Source: Saccharibacillus sacchari DSM 19268 (lineage in GTDB: Bacteria > Bacillota > Bacilli > Paenibacillales > Paenibacillaceae). Taken from it: a stretch of 64,000 nucleotides of DNA. Shown one piece after another: positions 20,143 through 28,642 of the stretch. The notes beneath the pieces are model-generated. The model did no database searches. It had not been told where the DNA came from and saw only the letters and a program-made list of their open reading frames with translations. Numbering within the stretch: the first letter of the stretch is position 1; each line of letters opens with the position of its first letter. Position numbers and translations under genes: made by a program. The stretch is taken from positions 3,261,307-3,325,306 of the forward strand of contig NZ_KK073875.1 of NCBI RefSeq assembly GCF_000585395.1, written 5' to 3'.

Positions 20143-21540
20143 ATGAAATTGGTATTACTGTCCGGAGGCTCGGGCAAGCGGCTATGGCCATTGTCGAACG
20201 ACGCCAGATCGAAGCAGTTTTTGAAAGTGTTGGAGAACGAGCGCGGCGAGATGGAGTCGATGGTCCAACGGGTTTGGGGACAAATCAAAGGTGCAGGCCT
20301 CGCCGATTCGGCGGTTATCGCAACGAGTAAAGTTCAAGTCGAAATTTTGCAGAATCAACTTGGCGGCGTGCCGATTATCGTGGAGCCGGAGCGTCGGGAC
20401 ACATTCCCGGCGATCGCTCTTGCGGCGTCGTATCTGTATTCCCAGGGAGTAGGCCTGGACGAGACGGTCTGCATCCTGCCTGTCGATCCGTATGTCGATG
20501 ATCAATTCTTCGACCGGATTCGCGATTTGGAGGGGGCGCTGCACAATTCGGGAGCCAAAATGGCTTTGATGGGCGTCAACCCTACATACCCGTCTTCGAA
20601 ATACGGATATATCGTGCCGGAATCGGATGAAAACAACAGCGATTACAAGAAGGTAGGACGATTTACCGAAAAACCTAGCGAAGATCGGGCCGAGCGGCTG
20701 ATCGAGCAAGGCGCTTTGTGGAACTGCGGCGTGTTCGCCTTTAAGCTGAGCTATATGATGGATCATCTGCTCCGCGCGGGAATGCCGATGCAATACGAGG
20801 ATCTGCTTGCCCGTTACGCGACGCTGGAGAAAATCAGCTTCGATTACGCGGTGGTGGAAAAAGAATCGCATATCGCCGTGATTCCTTACGACGGATACTG
20901 GAAAGATCTCGGTACCTGGAACACGCTCACCGAAAACATGGGCTTGCAGCATATCGGCAAAGGCGCGATCAGCGAAGATTCGCCCAATACGCATCTGATC
21001 AACGAATTGGATATTCCGGTTACGATTATCGGCGTTCCCAACGCGATCGTCGCGGTCAGCCCGGACGGGATTCTCGTATCCGACAAAGAAGCCAGTCCTC
21101 GGGTCAAGGACATGGTCGATCCCGGACAGCGTCCGATGTACGAAGAGCGTCGCTGGGGCTGGTATCGCGTGCTTGATTATTCCAAGTTCGGGGACGGCAC
21201 CGAAGTGCTGACCAAACGCATCGGGCTCAAAGCCGGCAATAATCTGGGGTACCGCAAGCATCTTTATCGCGCAGATACGTGGACGATCATTAGCGGAAAA
21301 GGCATTTTGGTCAAAGAAGGCACGATTACGCCGGTTGCCGCAGGCGATGTGGTCACGATCGAGCCTGGAACGTACCACTGCCTTAAGGCGTTCCACGACA
21401 TGGAATACATCGAGGTGCAAAAAGGCGAAGTCGTGCAAGAAGAAGACTTTGAGGAATTGTTCAGCAGTTGGAACGATATCGAACGCCACTGCGTGGTCAG
21501 CGGCGCGAAGGCGGCCGGAGCCGGCCGAAACGCTTTATGA
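20143..21540 (+). CDS. manC: Mannose-1-phosphate guanylyltransferase (ManC type, with C-terminal cupin)
   Basis: 465 residues behind GGAGGGG. The N-terminal pyrophosphorylase motif is LVLLSGGSGKRLWPLS, followed by FTEKP (residues about 173-177) and WNCGVFAF. The C-terminal third is a cupin of the mannose-6-phosphate isomerase type (YRVLDYSKFGDGTEVLTKRI ... WTIISGKGILVKEG ... VVTIEPGTYHCLKAF). It makes GDP-mannose from GTP and mannose-1-phosphate and may also isomerise fructose-6-phosphate, as bifunctional ManC proteins do. Its stop codon overlaps the next start (ATGA). Confidence 0.93.
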   Translation: MKLVLLSGGSGKRLWPLSNDARSKQFLKVLENERGEMESMVQRVWGQIKGAGLADSAVIATSKVQVEILQNQLGGVPIIVEPERRDTFPAIALAASYLYSQGVGLDETVCILPVDPYVDDQFFDRIRDLEGALHNSGAKMALMGVNPTYPSSKYGYIVPESDENNSDYKKVGRFTEKPSEDRAERLIEQGALWNCGVFAFKLSYMMDHLLRAGMPMQYEDLLARYATLEKISFDYAVVEKESHIAVIPYDGYWKDLGTWNTLTENMGLQHIGKGAISEDSPNTHLINELDIPVTIIGVPNAIVAVSPDGILVSDKEASPRVKDMVDPGQRPMYEERRWGWYRVLDYSKFGDGTEVLTKRIGLKAGNNLGYRKHLYRADTWTIISGKGILVKEGTITPVAAGDVVTIEPGTYHCLKAFHDMEYIEVQKGEVVQEEDFEELFSSWNDIERHCVVSGAKAAGAGRNAL

Positions 21541-22520
21541 AGCGCTGGGCGAAGATCGTGATTTCCGGCGTCGCCGTTCTGGCAATCGGCGTCGGAGCTT
21601 ACGCGTACTCTATCTATCGCCCGGTTGTCGATACGATGGCATCCATTTATGAACCGCTGGAATCGGACGTGGCCGCAGGCTCCGCCGATCCGGCGGCTCA
21701 AGGCGGAAGCGTAACCGCTTCGGTTGGAAATGCCGGCGCGCAGCAGGCCGCACAGGAGCTTCCAGCCGATCTGAGCGAGACCAAGCCTTTCAATCTGCTG
21801 GTCCTCGGCGTCGACGAACGGGAGAATGACGTAGGCCGTTCCGACGCGATCATGATGCTGGCCGTCAATCCTCAGAAGCGTTCGGTCCTGATGTTCAACA
21901 TTCCCCGCGATACGCGCACGGAGATTGTTGGCCGAGGCACGGTCGACAAAATCAATCACGCTTATGCTTTCGGCGGCGTGAACATGTCGGTAAATACGGT
22001 CGAGCAATTTCTGGACGTTCCGGTCGACTATTACGTGAAAGTCAACATGGAAGGCTTGGAGCGGATCATCGATATTTTGGGCGGCGTAACCGTGGACAAC
22101 CCGTTCGAGTTCGATTTTGAAGGAACCGATTACAAAAAAGGCCTGATCGACATGAACGGACATGAAGCACTGATGTACTCCCGCATGCGTTACGACGATC
22201 CCAAAGGCGATATCGGCCGCAATGACCGTCAACAGCTGGTATTGTCCGCCCTGATCGAAAAAGGAAAAAATATCTCGAATTTGACCAAAGTCAACGCGTT
22301 GTTGGACGCGGTCAAAGATAACGTCAAAACGAATCTGACCAAGGACGATATGATGGACATTGTAACCAAATATCGGACGGAAATCGATTCGGTCGAGAAG
22401 GACGAAGTACAAGGCAGCGGCAAAAAGATCGACGGAATCTACTATTATATCGTGGACGATGCGGAGAAGACTCGTATTCGTGCCGAGCTGACAAATCAGC
22501 TTCAAAACGGTGACTCTTAA
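21537..22520 (+). CDS. LytR-CpsA-Psr (LCP) family glycopolymer ligase
   Basis: 327 residues from ATG 21537, which overlaps the manC stop as ATGA and begins a clean signal-anchor (MKRWAKIVISGVAVLAIGVGAYAYSIY); the longer frame from 21468 adds only residues encoded within manC. The extracellular LCP domain shows GRSDAIMML, FNIPRDTRTEI, KINHAYAFGG and the arginine-rich block MYSRMRYDDPKGDIGRNDRQQ, which bind the polyprenyl pyrophosphate substrate. LCP enzymes transfer lipid-linked glycopolymers to peptidoglycan. Its place in the operon suggests that part of the polymer is fixed to the wall as a capsule. Confidence 0.92.
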   Translation: MKRWAKIVISGVAVLAIGVGAYAYSIYRPVVDTMASIYEPLESDVAAGSADPAAQGGSVTASVGNAGAQQAAQELPADLSETKPFNLLVLGVDERENDVGRSDAIMMLAVNPQKRSVLMFNIPRDTRTEIVGRGTVDKINHAYAFGGVNMSVNTVEQFLDVPVDYYVKVNMEGLERIIDILGGVTVDNPFEFDFEGTDYKKGLIDMNGHEALMYSRMRYDDPKGDIGRNDRQQLVLSALIEKGKNISNLTKVNALLDAVKDNVKTNLTKDDMMDIVTKYRTEIDSVEKDEVQGSGKKIDGIYYYIVDDAEKTRIRAELTNQLQNGDS

Positions 22521-22542
22521 GGAAACGGAGGAGCAGGCGGCA

Positions 22543-23262
22543 ATGGCAGTTAATCTTTTTTTCATCCCCCATCAAGATGACGAAGCGCTGACGTTCGGAG
22601 CGGGCATTCGCAATCATCTGAACGTCGGCGACGAGTGTCATGTAATTTTGTACACGGACGGTTCGTCTTCCAACGTCGTTCGACAATTGAACGGTCAGAC
22701 CAAAAGCAATATGCACCGCAAGCTGCTGGACCCGAAGCGGGAAGGCTATACGCCATTGGATCGCACAGATCTGGTCCGTTACCGCAACGATGAATTTCTG
22801 CGTTCCTGCATAGCCTTGGGACTCCCCGTGGAACATGTGCATTTCGTCCAAGAATTACAGGACGGTACGACGACGGTCGAAGATTGCGAAGAACTGATTC
22901 GCGAATTTACGGACCGTTATCACGGTGCCCGAGTGAAGACGTTCACGGATTTGGGCGATAATCATCGGGACCATGCCAACATGGGCGCGGCGGCGCGAAA
23001 TTTGTATCGACAGGAAAAGATCGCGGATCTGCGGCTTTACGTGGAGCCTTATAATCTGCGTCAAGCCAAAAAAGCGAATCGGGCAGTTCGGGTATTGAAA
23101 GAAAAGCCGGAAACCCATCGCGAATCCGTAGTCGCTTCCTTAAGCGAATATAAAAAATGGAACCCGGCACTTGAGCAATTCGCGATCGGCTATCATTCGG
23201 TTCGAAAAGAAATCGATGCGGCGATCGCGAATCCGGTGTCTTATTATCATAAGCCTTACTGA
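22543..23262 (+). CDS. PIG-L/LmbE-family N-acetylglucosamine-type deacetylase
   Basis: 239 residues. ATG 22543 was chosen over GTG 22510 because GGAGGAG ends eight bases before it. The zinc-site motif PHQDDEA is at residues about 8-14, and a second histidine cluster (GDNHRDHANMG) lies near 138. The C-terminal half (SLSEYKKWNPALEQFAIGYHSV) is typical of the family. PIG-L proteins deacetylate N-acetyl-hexosamine conjugates. In this operon it could free an amino group on a repeat-unit sugar, which would give the polymer positive charges beside glucuronate and pyruvate (inference). Confidence 0.85.
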   Translation: MAVNLFFIPHQDDEALTFGAGIRNHLNVGDECHVILYTDGSSSNVVRQLNGQTKSNMHRKLLDPKREGYTPLDRTDLVRYRNDEFLRSCIALGLPVEHVHFVQELQDGTTTVEDCEELIREFTDRYHGARVKTFTDLGDNHRDHANMGAAARNLYRQEKIADLRLYVEPYNLRQAKKANRAVRVLKEKPETHRESVVASLSEYKKWNPALEQFAIGYHSVRKEIDAAIANPVSYYHKPY

Positions 23263-23308
23263 TTGTTTTGCCCGTTGGACAAAAATCGGATAAAGGAGCT
23301 GCGACTGA

Positions 23309-24574
23309 ATGAGCAAAATTTTGATTGTAGGCGGACAGATGGAAAATAAGGGTGCACAGGCGATGACTTTCACGGTGATCAACGAGATCAAGAAGCGTTA
23401 TCCCGACAAAGAAATCCTGGTGAACTGTATCGATCCGGATCGGGGATACGCATTCGACATCATCAAGATCGGCAAAAAGCTTAAAATCGAAATGTTGGGT
23501 GGGGTATTCGGCACATTGGGCAAGCTGATTCCGAATGCCGAGCATGTCAACGTGACCCGCGGGGACATGGAGCGAATCATGAAGGATACGGACATGATGA
23601 TCGACATCAGCGGCTTTGCTTTATCTTCCCAATTTACGATTCGTCACTCCGTGAACTATCTGGTCAATATTATGTTGGCCAAGCGTTATAAAGTACCTAT
23701 GGTGCTCATGCCGCAATCGTTCGGACCTTTTGAATACGAAAGCAAGTATAAGTCGGTTATTATGGCGCTGATTAAAAAGTACATCACTTATCCGACCTAC
23801 ATATATGCGCGCGAGGATGAAGGGATGCAGTTTTTAAGCCGCTTCACGACCCGCAACCTGAAACGTTCGATGGATTTGGTGCTTCAAGGCAGCAGTGCAT
23901 ACGATCTGAATGTGCTGTTCAAACCGGGTGCTTACCAGCCGAATGAACGCGTCGACATCCAACCCAATTCGGTAGGGATCGTGCCCAACGTCAAAACGAT
24001 GAAATACGGCTCCCGCGAGGACCTGCTTCAGGCTTATCGCAAAATGACCGACCACCTGCTGAAATCCGGCAAAAATGTGGTTCTGCTGCGTCATTCGACG
24101 GAAGACTTGGAGATTTGCAAAGGCATCAAGCAATATTATCCTAATGATGAGCGGGTTGTGCTGCTGGAAGATGAATATGATTGCATCGAGATCCATCATA
24201 TTCTGGAACAATTCGAATTCATTATCGCGTCGCGCTACCATTCCATCATTCATGCGTACAAGGACGGCATTCCGGTCTTGGCACTTGGATGGGCAACCAA
24301 ATATCAGGAACTGCTCGGACGATTCGGACAAAAAGAGTATATGTTCGATGTTCGCGACCTTGCGCATGTGGAGAGGGAAATCGAACGCAAGATTGACCTG
24401 ATGATTGCTCGCCGCGAAGATGAATCGAAGAAGATCAAAGAAGTCACCGCAGAGATTCAGAGTCAAACGATCTTCAATGAAGTATTCGGCGAACTTCCCG
24501 TGACGGAACGAGCAAAGACGGAGATATCCGCGGAGCTTGAAGACGTCGAGAACGCAACGCTGCAAATCGGTTAG
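23309..24574 (+). CDS. Polysaccharide pyruvyl transferase family protein
   Basis: 421 residues behind AAAGGAGC; last gene of the operon. It shows the PS_pyruv_trans layout: N-terminal GGQMENKGAQAMTFTVI, central MPQSFGPFE and IYAREDEGMQFL, and C-terminal FIIASRYHSIIHAYKDGIPVLALGWATKYQELL with the RYH motif used for phosphoenolpyruvate binding. It attaches pyruvate as a ketal to a sugar, adding negative charge. The last 45 residues are charged and helical with no clear role. A hairpin terminator follows within 30 bases. Confidence 0.9.
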   Translation: MSKILIVGGQMENKGAQAMTFTVINEIKKRYPDKEILVNCIDPDRGYAFDIIKIGKKLKIEMLGGVFGTLGKLIPNAEHVNVTRGDMERIMKDTDMMIDISGFALSSQFTIRHSVNYLVNIMLAKRYKVPMVLMPQSFGPFEYESKYKSVIMALIKKYITYPTYIYAREDEGMQFLSRFTTRNLKRSMDLVLQGSSAYDLNVLFKPGAYQPNERVDIQPNSVGIVPNVKTMKYGSREDLLQAYRKMTDHLLKSGKNVVLLRHSTEDLEICKGIKQYYPNDERVVLLEDEYDCIEIHHILEQFEFIIASRYHSIIHAYKDGIPVLALGWATKYQELLGRFGQKEYMFDVRDLAHVEREIERKIDLMIARREDESKKIKEVTAEIQSQTIFNEVFGELPVTERAKTEISAELEDVENATLQIG

Positions 24575-24599
24575 GGTAGCGCTGCGGGGCTGTGTGAAG

Positions 24600-24645
24600 A
24601 AACCTTTATTGAGCAGGCCGCAAGGTCTCCGGTAAAGGTTTTTTT
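24600..24645 (+). terminator. Terminator of the exopolysaccharide operon
   Basis: An outer stem AAACCTTTA / TAAAGGTTT encloses a small inner hairpin (GGCC-GCAA-GGTC), and the 3' arm runs into seven T. It is the first convincing terminator after the start of the operon. Confidence 0.85.
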
Positions 24646-24733
24646 GCGGTGAGCAGACATAGGCAAAGTTCAGGTTTTGTGCTACCCTTACGGAATATAT
24701 GGAGAAGATCAAGCGGAAGGGAAGAATGCGCGT

Positions 24734-25105
24734 ATGCAACAATTGTTTATTGGCGACATCTCGCTCAGCGACGGAACGATCGAATCGGTGCTGCTGCTTG
24801 AATCCGCTGCGAGAGTCGAGTTTCGGATGTGGGACGGCGGCAAAGCAATTTTTCGTTTCAAAGGCGTAATCGGCGTTCGGGACCGCAATGCAGCCGGGCA
24901 GGAAGTGGAATCGTTGGAGACGGAGGATGTGCTGCCGATTCGGAGTGTTCCAACCGACCCGTTTATAGCCGAGCTGTTGGAAGAACGGCCCGAAGGTCGA
25001 GCGGAAGGCGTAACGCGTTACGCTTTTATCGGTTCGTGGACGATGCGTCCGATCCTTGAAGTTTACGCGGAGGAAGTTGAAGCGGAACGTGCATACGCTC
25101 TTTAA
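24734..25105 (+). CDS. Conserved-looking hypothetical protein (123 aa)
   Basis: I do not recognise a family. ATG 24734 is preferred over ATG 24677 because the purine-rich GCGGAAGGGAAG stretch lies before it and the first 19 residues of the longer frame look non-coding. The protein (MQQLFIGDISLSDGTIESVLLLESAARVEFRMWDGGKAIFRFKGVIGVRDRN) is acidic, mostly beta by appearance, and has no signal or membrane segment. It stands alone between the operon terminator and a short convergent region. Confidence 0.6.
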   Translation: MQQLFIGDISLSDGTIESVLLLESAARVEFRMWDGGKAIFRFKGVIGVRDRNAAGQEVESLETEDVLPIRSVPTDPFIAELLEERPEGRAEGVTRYAFIGSWTMRPILEVYAEEVEAERAYAL

Positions 25106-25287
25106 AAAAGGGTTGGGAACCCATGGTTTTCACGCTTGAGATTTTGCTTCTCGGAACGGTTTAGGATGAAAAAAATGTGTTTATTTACCGCATGTGGACA
25201 AATTGCGCACTCGGCGCCGGATCGAAGCTGCTCCTGCCGCGTTCGTGCAAAAAATTCTCATTCTTTCAATCGAAGGAGCTGAAGCGT

Positions 25288-25416
25288 ATGTCGATCGACC
25301 GTTTTATTTGGACCAAGTTAAGCCGCGCAGACAACGAAAAAACGAAAAAAAATCTGGCCAAGCTGTTGGCGATTCGGATTCGCAAAGCCGAGAAAGCCGA
25401 GCGGTTGACATCGTGA
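25288..25416 (+). CDS. Possible small basic protein (42 aa)
   Basis: ATG 25288 follows GAAGGAG at about 11 bases. The peptide MSIDRFIWTKLSRADNEKTKKNLAKLLAIRIRKAEKAERLTS is amphipathic and lysine/arginine-rich, like many small unannotated Bacillales proteins. The open frame continues upstream to 25177 but without a better start. Without a homologue this remains a weak call. Confidence 0.35.
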   Translation: MSIDRFIWTKLSRADNEKTKKNLAKLLAIRIRKAEKAERLTS

Positions 25417-25445
25417 CCCGAGCGTAATTGTCTGAAGACGTACAA

Positions 25446-25469
25446 AGGAGGTTCCTCTCGGAACCTCCT
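25446..25469. terminator. Hairpin between convergent genes
   Basis: A perfect ten-pair stem AGGAGGTTCC / GGAACCTCCT with a TCTC loop. It touches the stop codon of the HxlR gene on the minus strand. T-runs are weak on both sides, so it may slow or end transcription in both directions. Confidence 0.6.
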
Positions 25470-25863
25470 ATTCGGCCTTTGTGCCGGCCGCGGCTTTTTC
25501 GCAATCTTCGTCGGAGAAGTGCAGGACTTCTTCTTCGGATTCCGAATGCTGCGGTTCGTTGATCCACTCGTCCGACCAGCCTTGAATGCAGGCGATCGTC
25601 GACTGGAGAGCGTGTCCTTTTTCGGTCAATTCGTATTCGATCCGGACCGGCGTCTCGGCATACACGTGGCGTACGACGATGCCTTCTTTCTCCAAATCTT
25701 TCAAGCGTTCCGACAACAGTCGTCCGCTAACCGGGAAAGCCGATTGAATGTTACAAAAACGCTGCGGTCCCGACAGCAAACGATAGATGATCAGACCGTT
25801 CCAGCGTTGCGACAGAATCTGCATGCCCCGTTCGAATCGAGGACAAAGCGTTGAGTTCTTCAT
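25468..25863 (-). CDS. HxlR-family transcriptional regulator, YodB-like
   Basis: 131 residues read right to left, behind GGAGGTG. A single HxlR winged-helix domain fills residues about 7-105 (CPRFERGMQILSQRWNGLIIYRLLSGPQRFCNIQ ... LLSERLKDLEKEGIVVRHVYAETPVRIEYELTEKG). It resembles Bacillus subtilis YodB very closely, including a single N-terminal cysteine (Cys7) in the place of YodB Cys6, the residue that senses quinones and diamide. I therefore infer a repressor of quinone/electrophile-detoxifying genes. Its own upstream region carries a palindrome (25878-25894) that could be its operator. The C-terminal tail is longer and acidic. Confidence 0.88.
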   Translation of the reverse strand: MKNSTLCPRFERGMQILSQRWNGLIIYRLLSGPQRFCNIQSAFPVSGRLLSERLKDLEKEGIVVRHVYAETPVRIEYELTEKGHALQSTIACIQGWSDEWINEPQHSESEEEVLHFSDEDCEKAAAGTKAE

Positions 25864-25877
25864 GGGTTCACCTCCAA

Positions 25878-25894
25878 ACTTTCCAAAGGAAAGT
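25878..25894 (-). promoter_or_regulatory. Palindrome upstream of the YodB-like gene, candidate operator
   Basis: ACTTTCC-AAA-GGAAAGT is a perfect seven-base inverted repeat that ends just before the ribosome binding site of the HxlR gene. Autoregulation is common in this family. The assignment is inference; no transcription start is known. Confidence 0.4.
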
Positions 25895-26108
25895 CACTGC
25901 CTGTAAGTTTCCTTGATCGCCTTGATTATATCACGAATTGCAGATGGAATGCGGATTTCCGTCATTATTTTCCGTCGGATCGTGAAATTAAGGAAGAACC
26001 TTTCTTTTTGCGCAGTAGCTCTTTATAAAAAAAGCGAATCTGACGAAAATAAATAGTGAGCAGCTACTACATCAACGGCGATCCTGCCAGAGGGAAGAAG
26101 GGAACTAC

Positions 26109-26948
26109 ATGAATATTTTGGAAGCGCTCGTACTCAGCATCCCGTATTTAAAAAAAATCACCAACGAAGACTTTATGATCGGCATTACGGATACGCAAAA
26201 ATTCCTTTATTACGCGCCGTCCTCCGATCTTGATTTCGGCTTGTCCGTCGGTTCGCCGATTCCGCCGGATGACGCCAATTTGAAAAAAGCGCTTGCTGGA
26301 CACTTATCCAGCACCCGCATTCCGGCTTCGGCCTACGGTGCCGAGCTTGAAGCAAAAGGCATCCCCGTCTTTAATGAAGAAGGAAAGGTTATTGGTGCAT
26401 TGGCCGTTGCTTATACACGGAAGAACGAAGACTTCTTGCATGGATTCGGCGATCGGATGGAATCGGTTAGCCGGTCGTTAACGGATTTCGTCGCTTCGAT
26501 TGCAGCGCAATCCCAGCAGCTGGCCGCCGCAACGACCGAAATCCGGGAAAATTCGGGTCGGGCCGTAAGCGATGCGCGCGAGGTGAACAAAGTCACTTCG
26601 TTCATTCGCGAAATTTCCGAACAAACAAATATGTTGGGACTGAACGCTGCGATCGAGGCCGCGCGCGTCGGTGAGTTGGGTGCGGGATTCCAGGTGGTGG
26701 CGAGTGAAGTGCGCAAGCTGTCCGTGGATACGAAACAGGCTACTCAGAGCATTGAACAGGCGCTCAACAACGTACAAGAAAGTATTGTACGAATGCAGCA
26801 GGAAATCACGTCGATCTCCGACGCGTCCAACGAACAGGCGCATTTGCTTGGCGAATTCAGCAGCCTGACGGACCAACTTAATCATCTGAATATTGAATTT
26901 TCCGAATTCACGCGAAAAATGTTGGATGAACGCGGTCGCATGAATTAA
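26109..26948 (+). CDS. Soluble methyl-accepting chemotaxis-like protein (YfmS type)
   Basis: 279 residues with no membrane segment. Residues 1-100 form a small sensor-like domain ([28 protein letters not shown] ... [23 protein letters not shown]) resembling the N-terminus of Bacillus YfmS. The rest is a short MCP signalling coiled coil with the kinase-contact hairpin [41 protein letters not shown]. It is cytoplasmic and should couple an internal signal to CheA/CheW. The methylation helices are shorter than in membrane receptors. Confidence 0.88.
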   Translation: MNILEALVLSIPYLKKITNEDFMIGITDTQKFLYYAPSSDLDFGLSVGSPIPPDDANLKKALAGHLSSTRIPASAYGAELEAKGIPVFNEEGKVIGALAVAYTRKNEDFLHGFGDRMESVSRSLTDFVASIAAQSQQLAAATTEIRENSGRAVSDAREVNKVTSFIREISEQTNMLGLNAAIEAARVGELGAGFQVVASEVRKLSVDTKQATQSIEQALNNVQESIVRMQQEITSISDASNEQAHLLGEFSSLTDQLNHLNIEFSEFTRKMLDERGRMN

Positions 26949-27024
26949 CAAAAAGCAATCAGCACTGCGTGCGGCGAGGAAGCAGTGCCGCATGATGATC
27001 ATACAATAAGCCGGTAAAACATGA

Positions 27025-27057
27025 AAAAAGACATTCCGCAAACCGGAATGTCTTTTT
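27025..27057. terminator. Bidirectional intrinsic terminator
   Basis: A perfect 14-pair stem AAAAAGACATTCCG / CGGAATGTCTTTTT with a five-base loop, placed between the convergent chemoreceptor gene and the small gene at 27089. Confidence 0.93.
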
Positions 27058-27088
27058 ATGTACCGCTGCTGATGCCGCGCCACTCTTA

Positions 27089-27331
27089 TTAGTAGAGGGA
27101 CAGAGCGAGCGTGTCGCTTTCGCGGTACGAATGCAGAATGGCTTCGGAGCCGACAATTTCAATACTAATCAGGGAACCGATACAATTTTTCAAGGCACGT
27201 TTACCGTTGCTTAACTTATTATCTAATGCGCTGGTCAGCAGTCTGAGCATTTTCTGAGCGGGTTGAGTATTCTCGGCGTCAATGTAAACGGGAACCAGTT
27301 TTTCTTGAACCGTAATCGTCGTCGTTTTCAT
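27089..27331 (-). CDS. Hypothetical small protein (80 aa)
   Basis: Read on the minus strand from ATG 27331, chosen because GAGGTGAT lies just upstream; the longer frame to 27394 has no such site. The sequence MKTTTITVQEKLVPVYIDAENTQPAQKMLRLLTSALDNKLSNGKRALKNCIGSLISIEIVG has no signal or membrane helix and no domain I recognise. A TATAAT hexamer on the minus strand (27368-27373) fits a -10 element at the right distance. Confidence 0.6.
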   Translation of the reverse strand: MKTTTITVQEKLVPVYIDAENTQPAQKMLRLLTSALDNKLSNGKRALKNCIGSLISIEIVGSEAILHSYRESDTLALSLY

Positions 27332-27704
27332 TACAATCACCTCGTCATGTTCTTTATCCTTGTTTGTATTATAAACTCGCTTCCTTAAAAACAAATTAAA
27401 AAAGGCTTAAATTTCTTCGTAAATATTACTATTTTCTCGGTTTTTTTTGAAAAACTCTCGATTCCTCCTTAATAGTTAGCCTATCGGCAGCGATCGCCGC
27501 TTGATTTTAATAGTTTTTACCCTGCCTTGCCTATTTATGAAAACCTTTTTGCGTGAATAATTAATCAATTTTCAAAAAAGGATTGAAAAAGCGGAAAATG
27601 ATTGAATGCAAGAACTTTTCGGGTAATGAATACCTGGATTGGAGCAGCCGTCTAACTGCCTCCAAAAAGGTATTTACTTTCTGAAAACGAAGGAGTGGAT
27701 CGCC
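27332..27704. other. Divergent AT-rich intergenic region
   Basis: 373 bp between a minus-strand and a plus-strand gene. It carries the likely -10 of the minus-strand gene at 27368-27373. Nothing else stands out except overall AT-richness, as expected for a divergent promoter region. Confidence 0.5.
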
Positions 27705-28502
27705 ATGACGGCACCGCGTTTTGAAGGCAGAACCGTGATTGTGACAGGAGCAGGTTCAGGAATAGGACTGGCAGCGGCCGTGAAATTCGCGCAGGAAGGC
27801 GCGAATGTCGCGTTATTCGAGCTTGACCCGCTTCGCGCGGAATCGGCGCGCGCAGAATTGGAAAGTATCCGGGGCGGCTCGGGCTTTGTCCAAATCGTAG
27901 ATGTCTCCGACCCGGACGGCATGGAAGCGGCTTACCGGAATGTGAACGAGCATTTCGGAGGATTGGATGCCGTATTTGCGAATGCCGGAATCAACGGAGC
28001 AAAAGGTCCTATTGAGCATATGGAACTCGATGAGTTTAAAAAGACCATAGACGTGAATCTGGGCGGCATGTTTTTATCCGTGAAATACGCCATTCCTTAT
28101 ATGAAGAAACGCGGCGGGGGAAGCATCGTGATTACCAGCTCCGTAAACGGCAACGGAAGGTACTCCAGCGTCGGCATGTCTCCTTACAGCACATCCAAAG
28201 CCGGACAAGTCGCTTTCGCCAAAATGGCGGCATTGGAACTGGCTCGCTATCGGATTCGCGTCAATGCCATCTGTCCCGGCGCGATCTCGACGAACATCGA
28301 CGAGACGACCGAAGAAGACGCCCGCATGGACGAGATCGCGATCCCGCTCGAATTTCCCCGGGGCGGCGATCATCCGCTCGCCGGACGTCACGGATTGCCG
28401 GAAGAGGTGGCCGACTTGGCGGTATTCCTCGCTTCTTCGGAGTCGCGCCATGTGACGGGGACTTCGATCACGGTGGACGGCGGGGAGTCTTTGTTGTTCT
28501 GA
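27705..28502 (+). CDS. SDR-family oxidoreductase
   Basis: 265 residues from ATG 27705, with AAGGAG nine bases upstream. It is a classical short-chain dehydrogenase: cofactor motif TGAGSGIG (residues about 13-20), ANAG-type FANAGINGA, the catalytic serine in VITSSVNGNG and YSTSK with the catalytic tyrosine and lysine, and the C-terminal VTGTSITVDGG. An acidic residue after strand 2 (ALFELDP) suggests NAD rather than NADP. The substrate is unknown. It stands alone, followed by hairpins and a MITE. Confidence 0.9.
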   Translation: MTAPRFEGRTVIVTGAGSGIGLAAAVKFAQEGANVALFELDPLRAESARAELESIRGGSGFVQIVDVSDPDGMEAAYRNVNEHFGGLDAVFANAGINGAKGPIEHMELDEFKKTIDVNLGGMFLSVKYAIPYMKKRGGGSIVITSSVNGNGRYSSVGMSPYSTSKAGQVAFAKMAALELARYRIRVNAICPGAISTNIDETTEEDARMDEIAIPLEFPRGGDHPLAGRHGLPEEVADLAVFLASSESRHVTGTSITVDGGESLLF

Positions 28503-28510
28503 GGACGCTC

Positions 28511-28642
28511 GCCCGATTCCGCCCCTTCGCTCGGGTTGTTTCCCTTGCGGGAAGCCAAAAGTCGCTCAGGTGCGGAATCGGGCTCGCTGGGTCAGAGCAT
28601 GGCGTGTAGGTAGGGCGCCCGGCCCTTTTGCATAGGCCGGGC
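28511..28642 (+). repeat. Two consecutive hairpins after the SDR gene
   Basis: The first is a perfect 12-bp inverted repeat, GCCCGATTCCGC (28511-28522) / GCGGAATCGGGC (28572-28583), enclosing a smaller hairpin (GTTTCCC-TTGC-GGGAAGC). The second is GCCCGGCC (28617-28624) / GGCCGGGC (28635-28642), which abuts the MITE. There is no T-run, so they are not standard terminators. Confidence 0.65.

Noticed and set aside
20182-21489. 435-codon open frame on the minus strand
   Set aside because: Antisense shadow of manC with no recognisable protein features.
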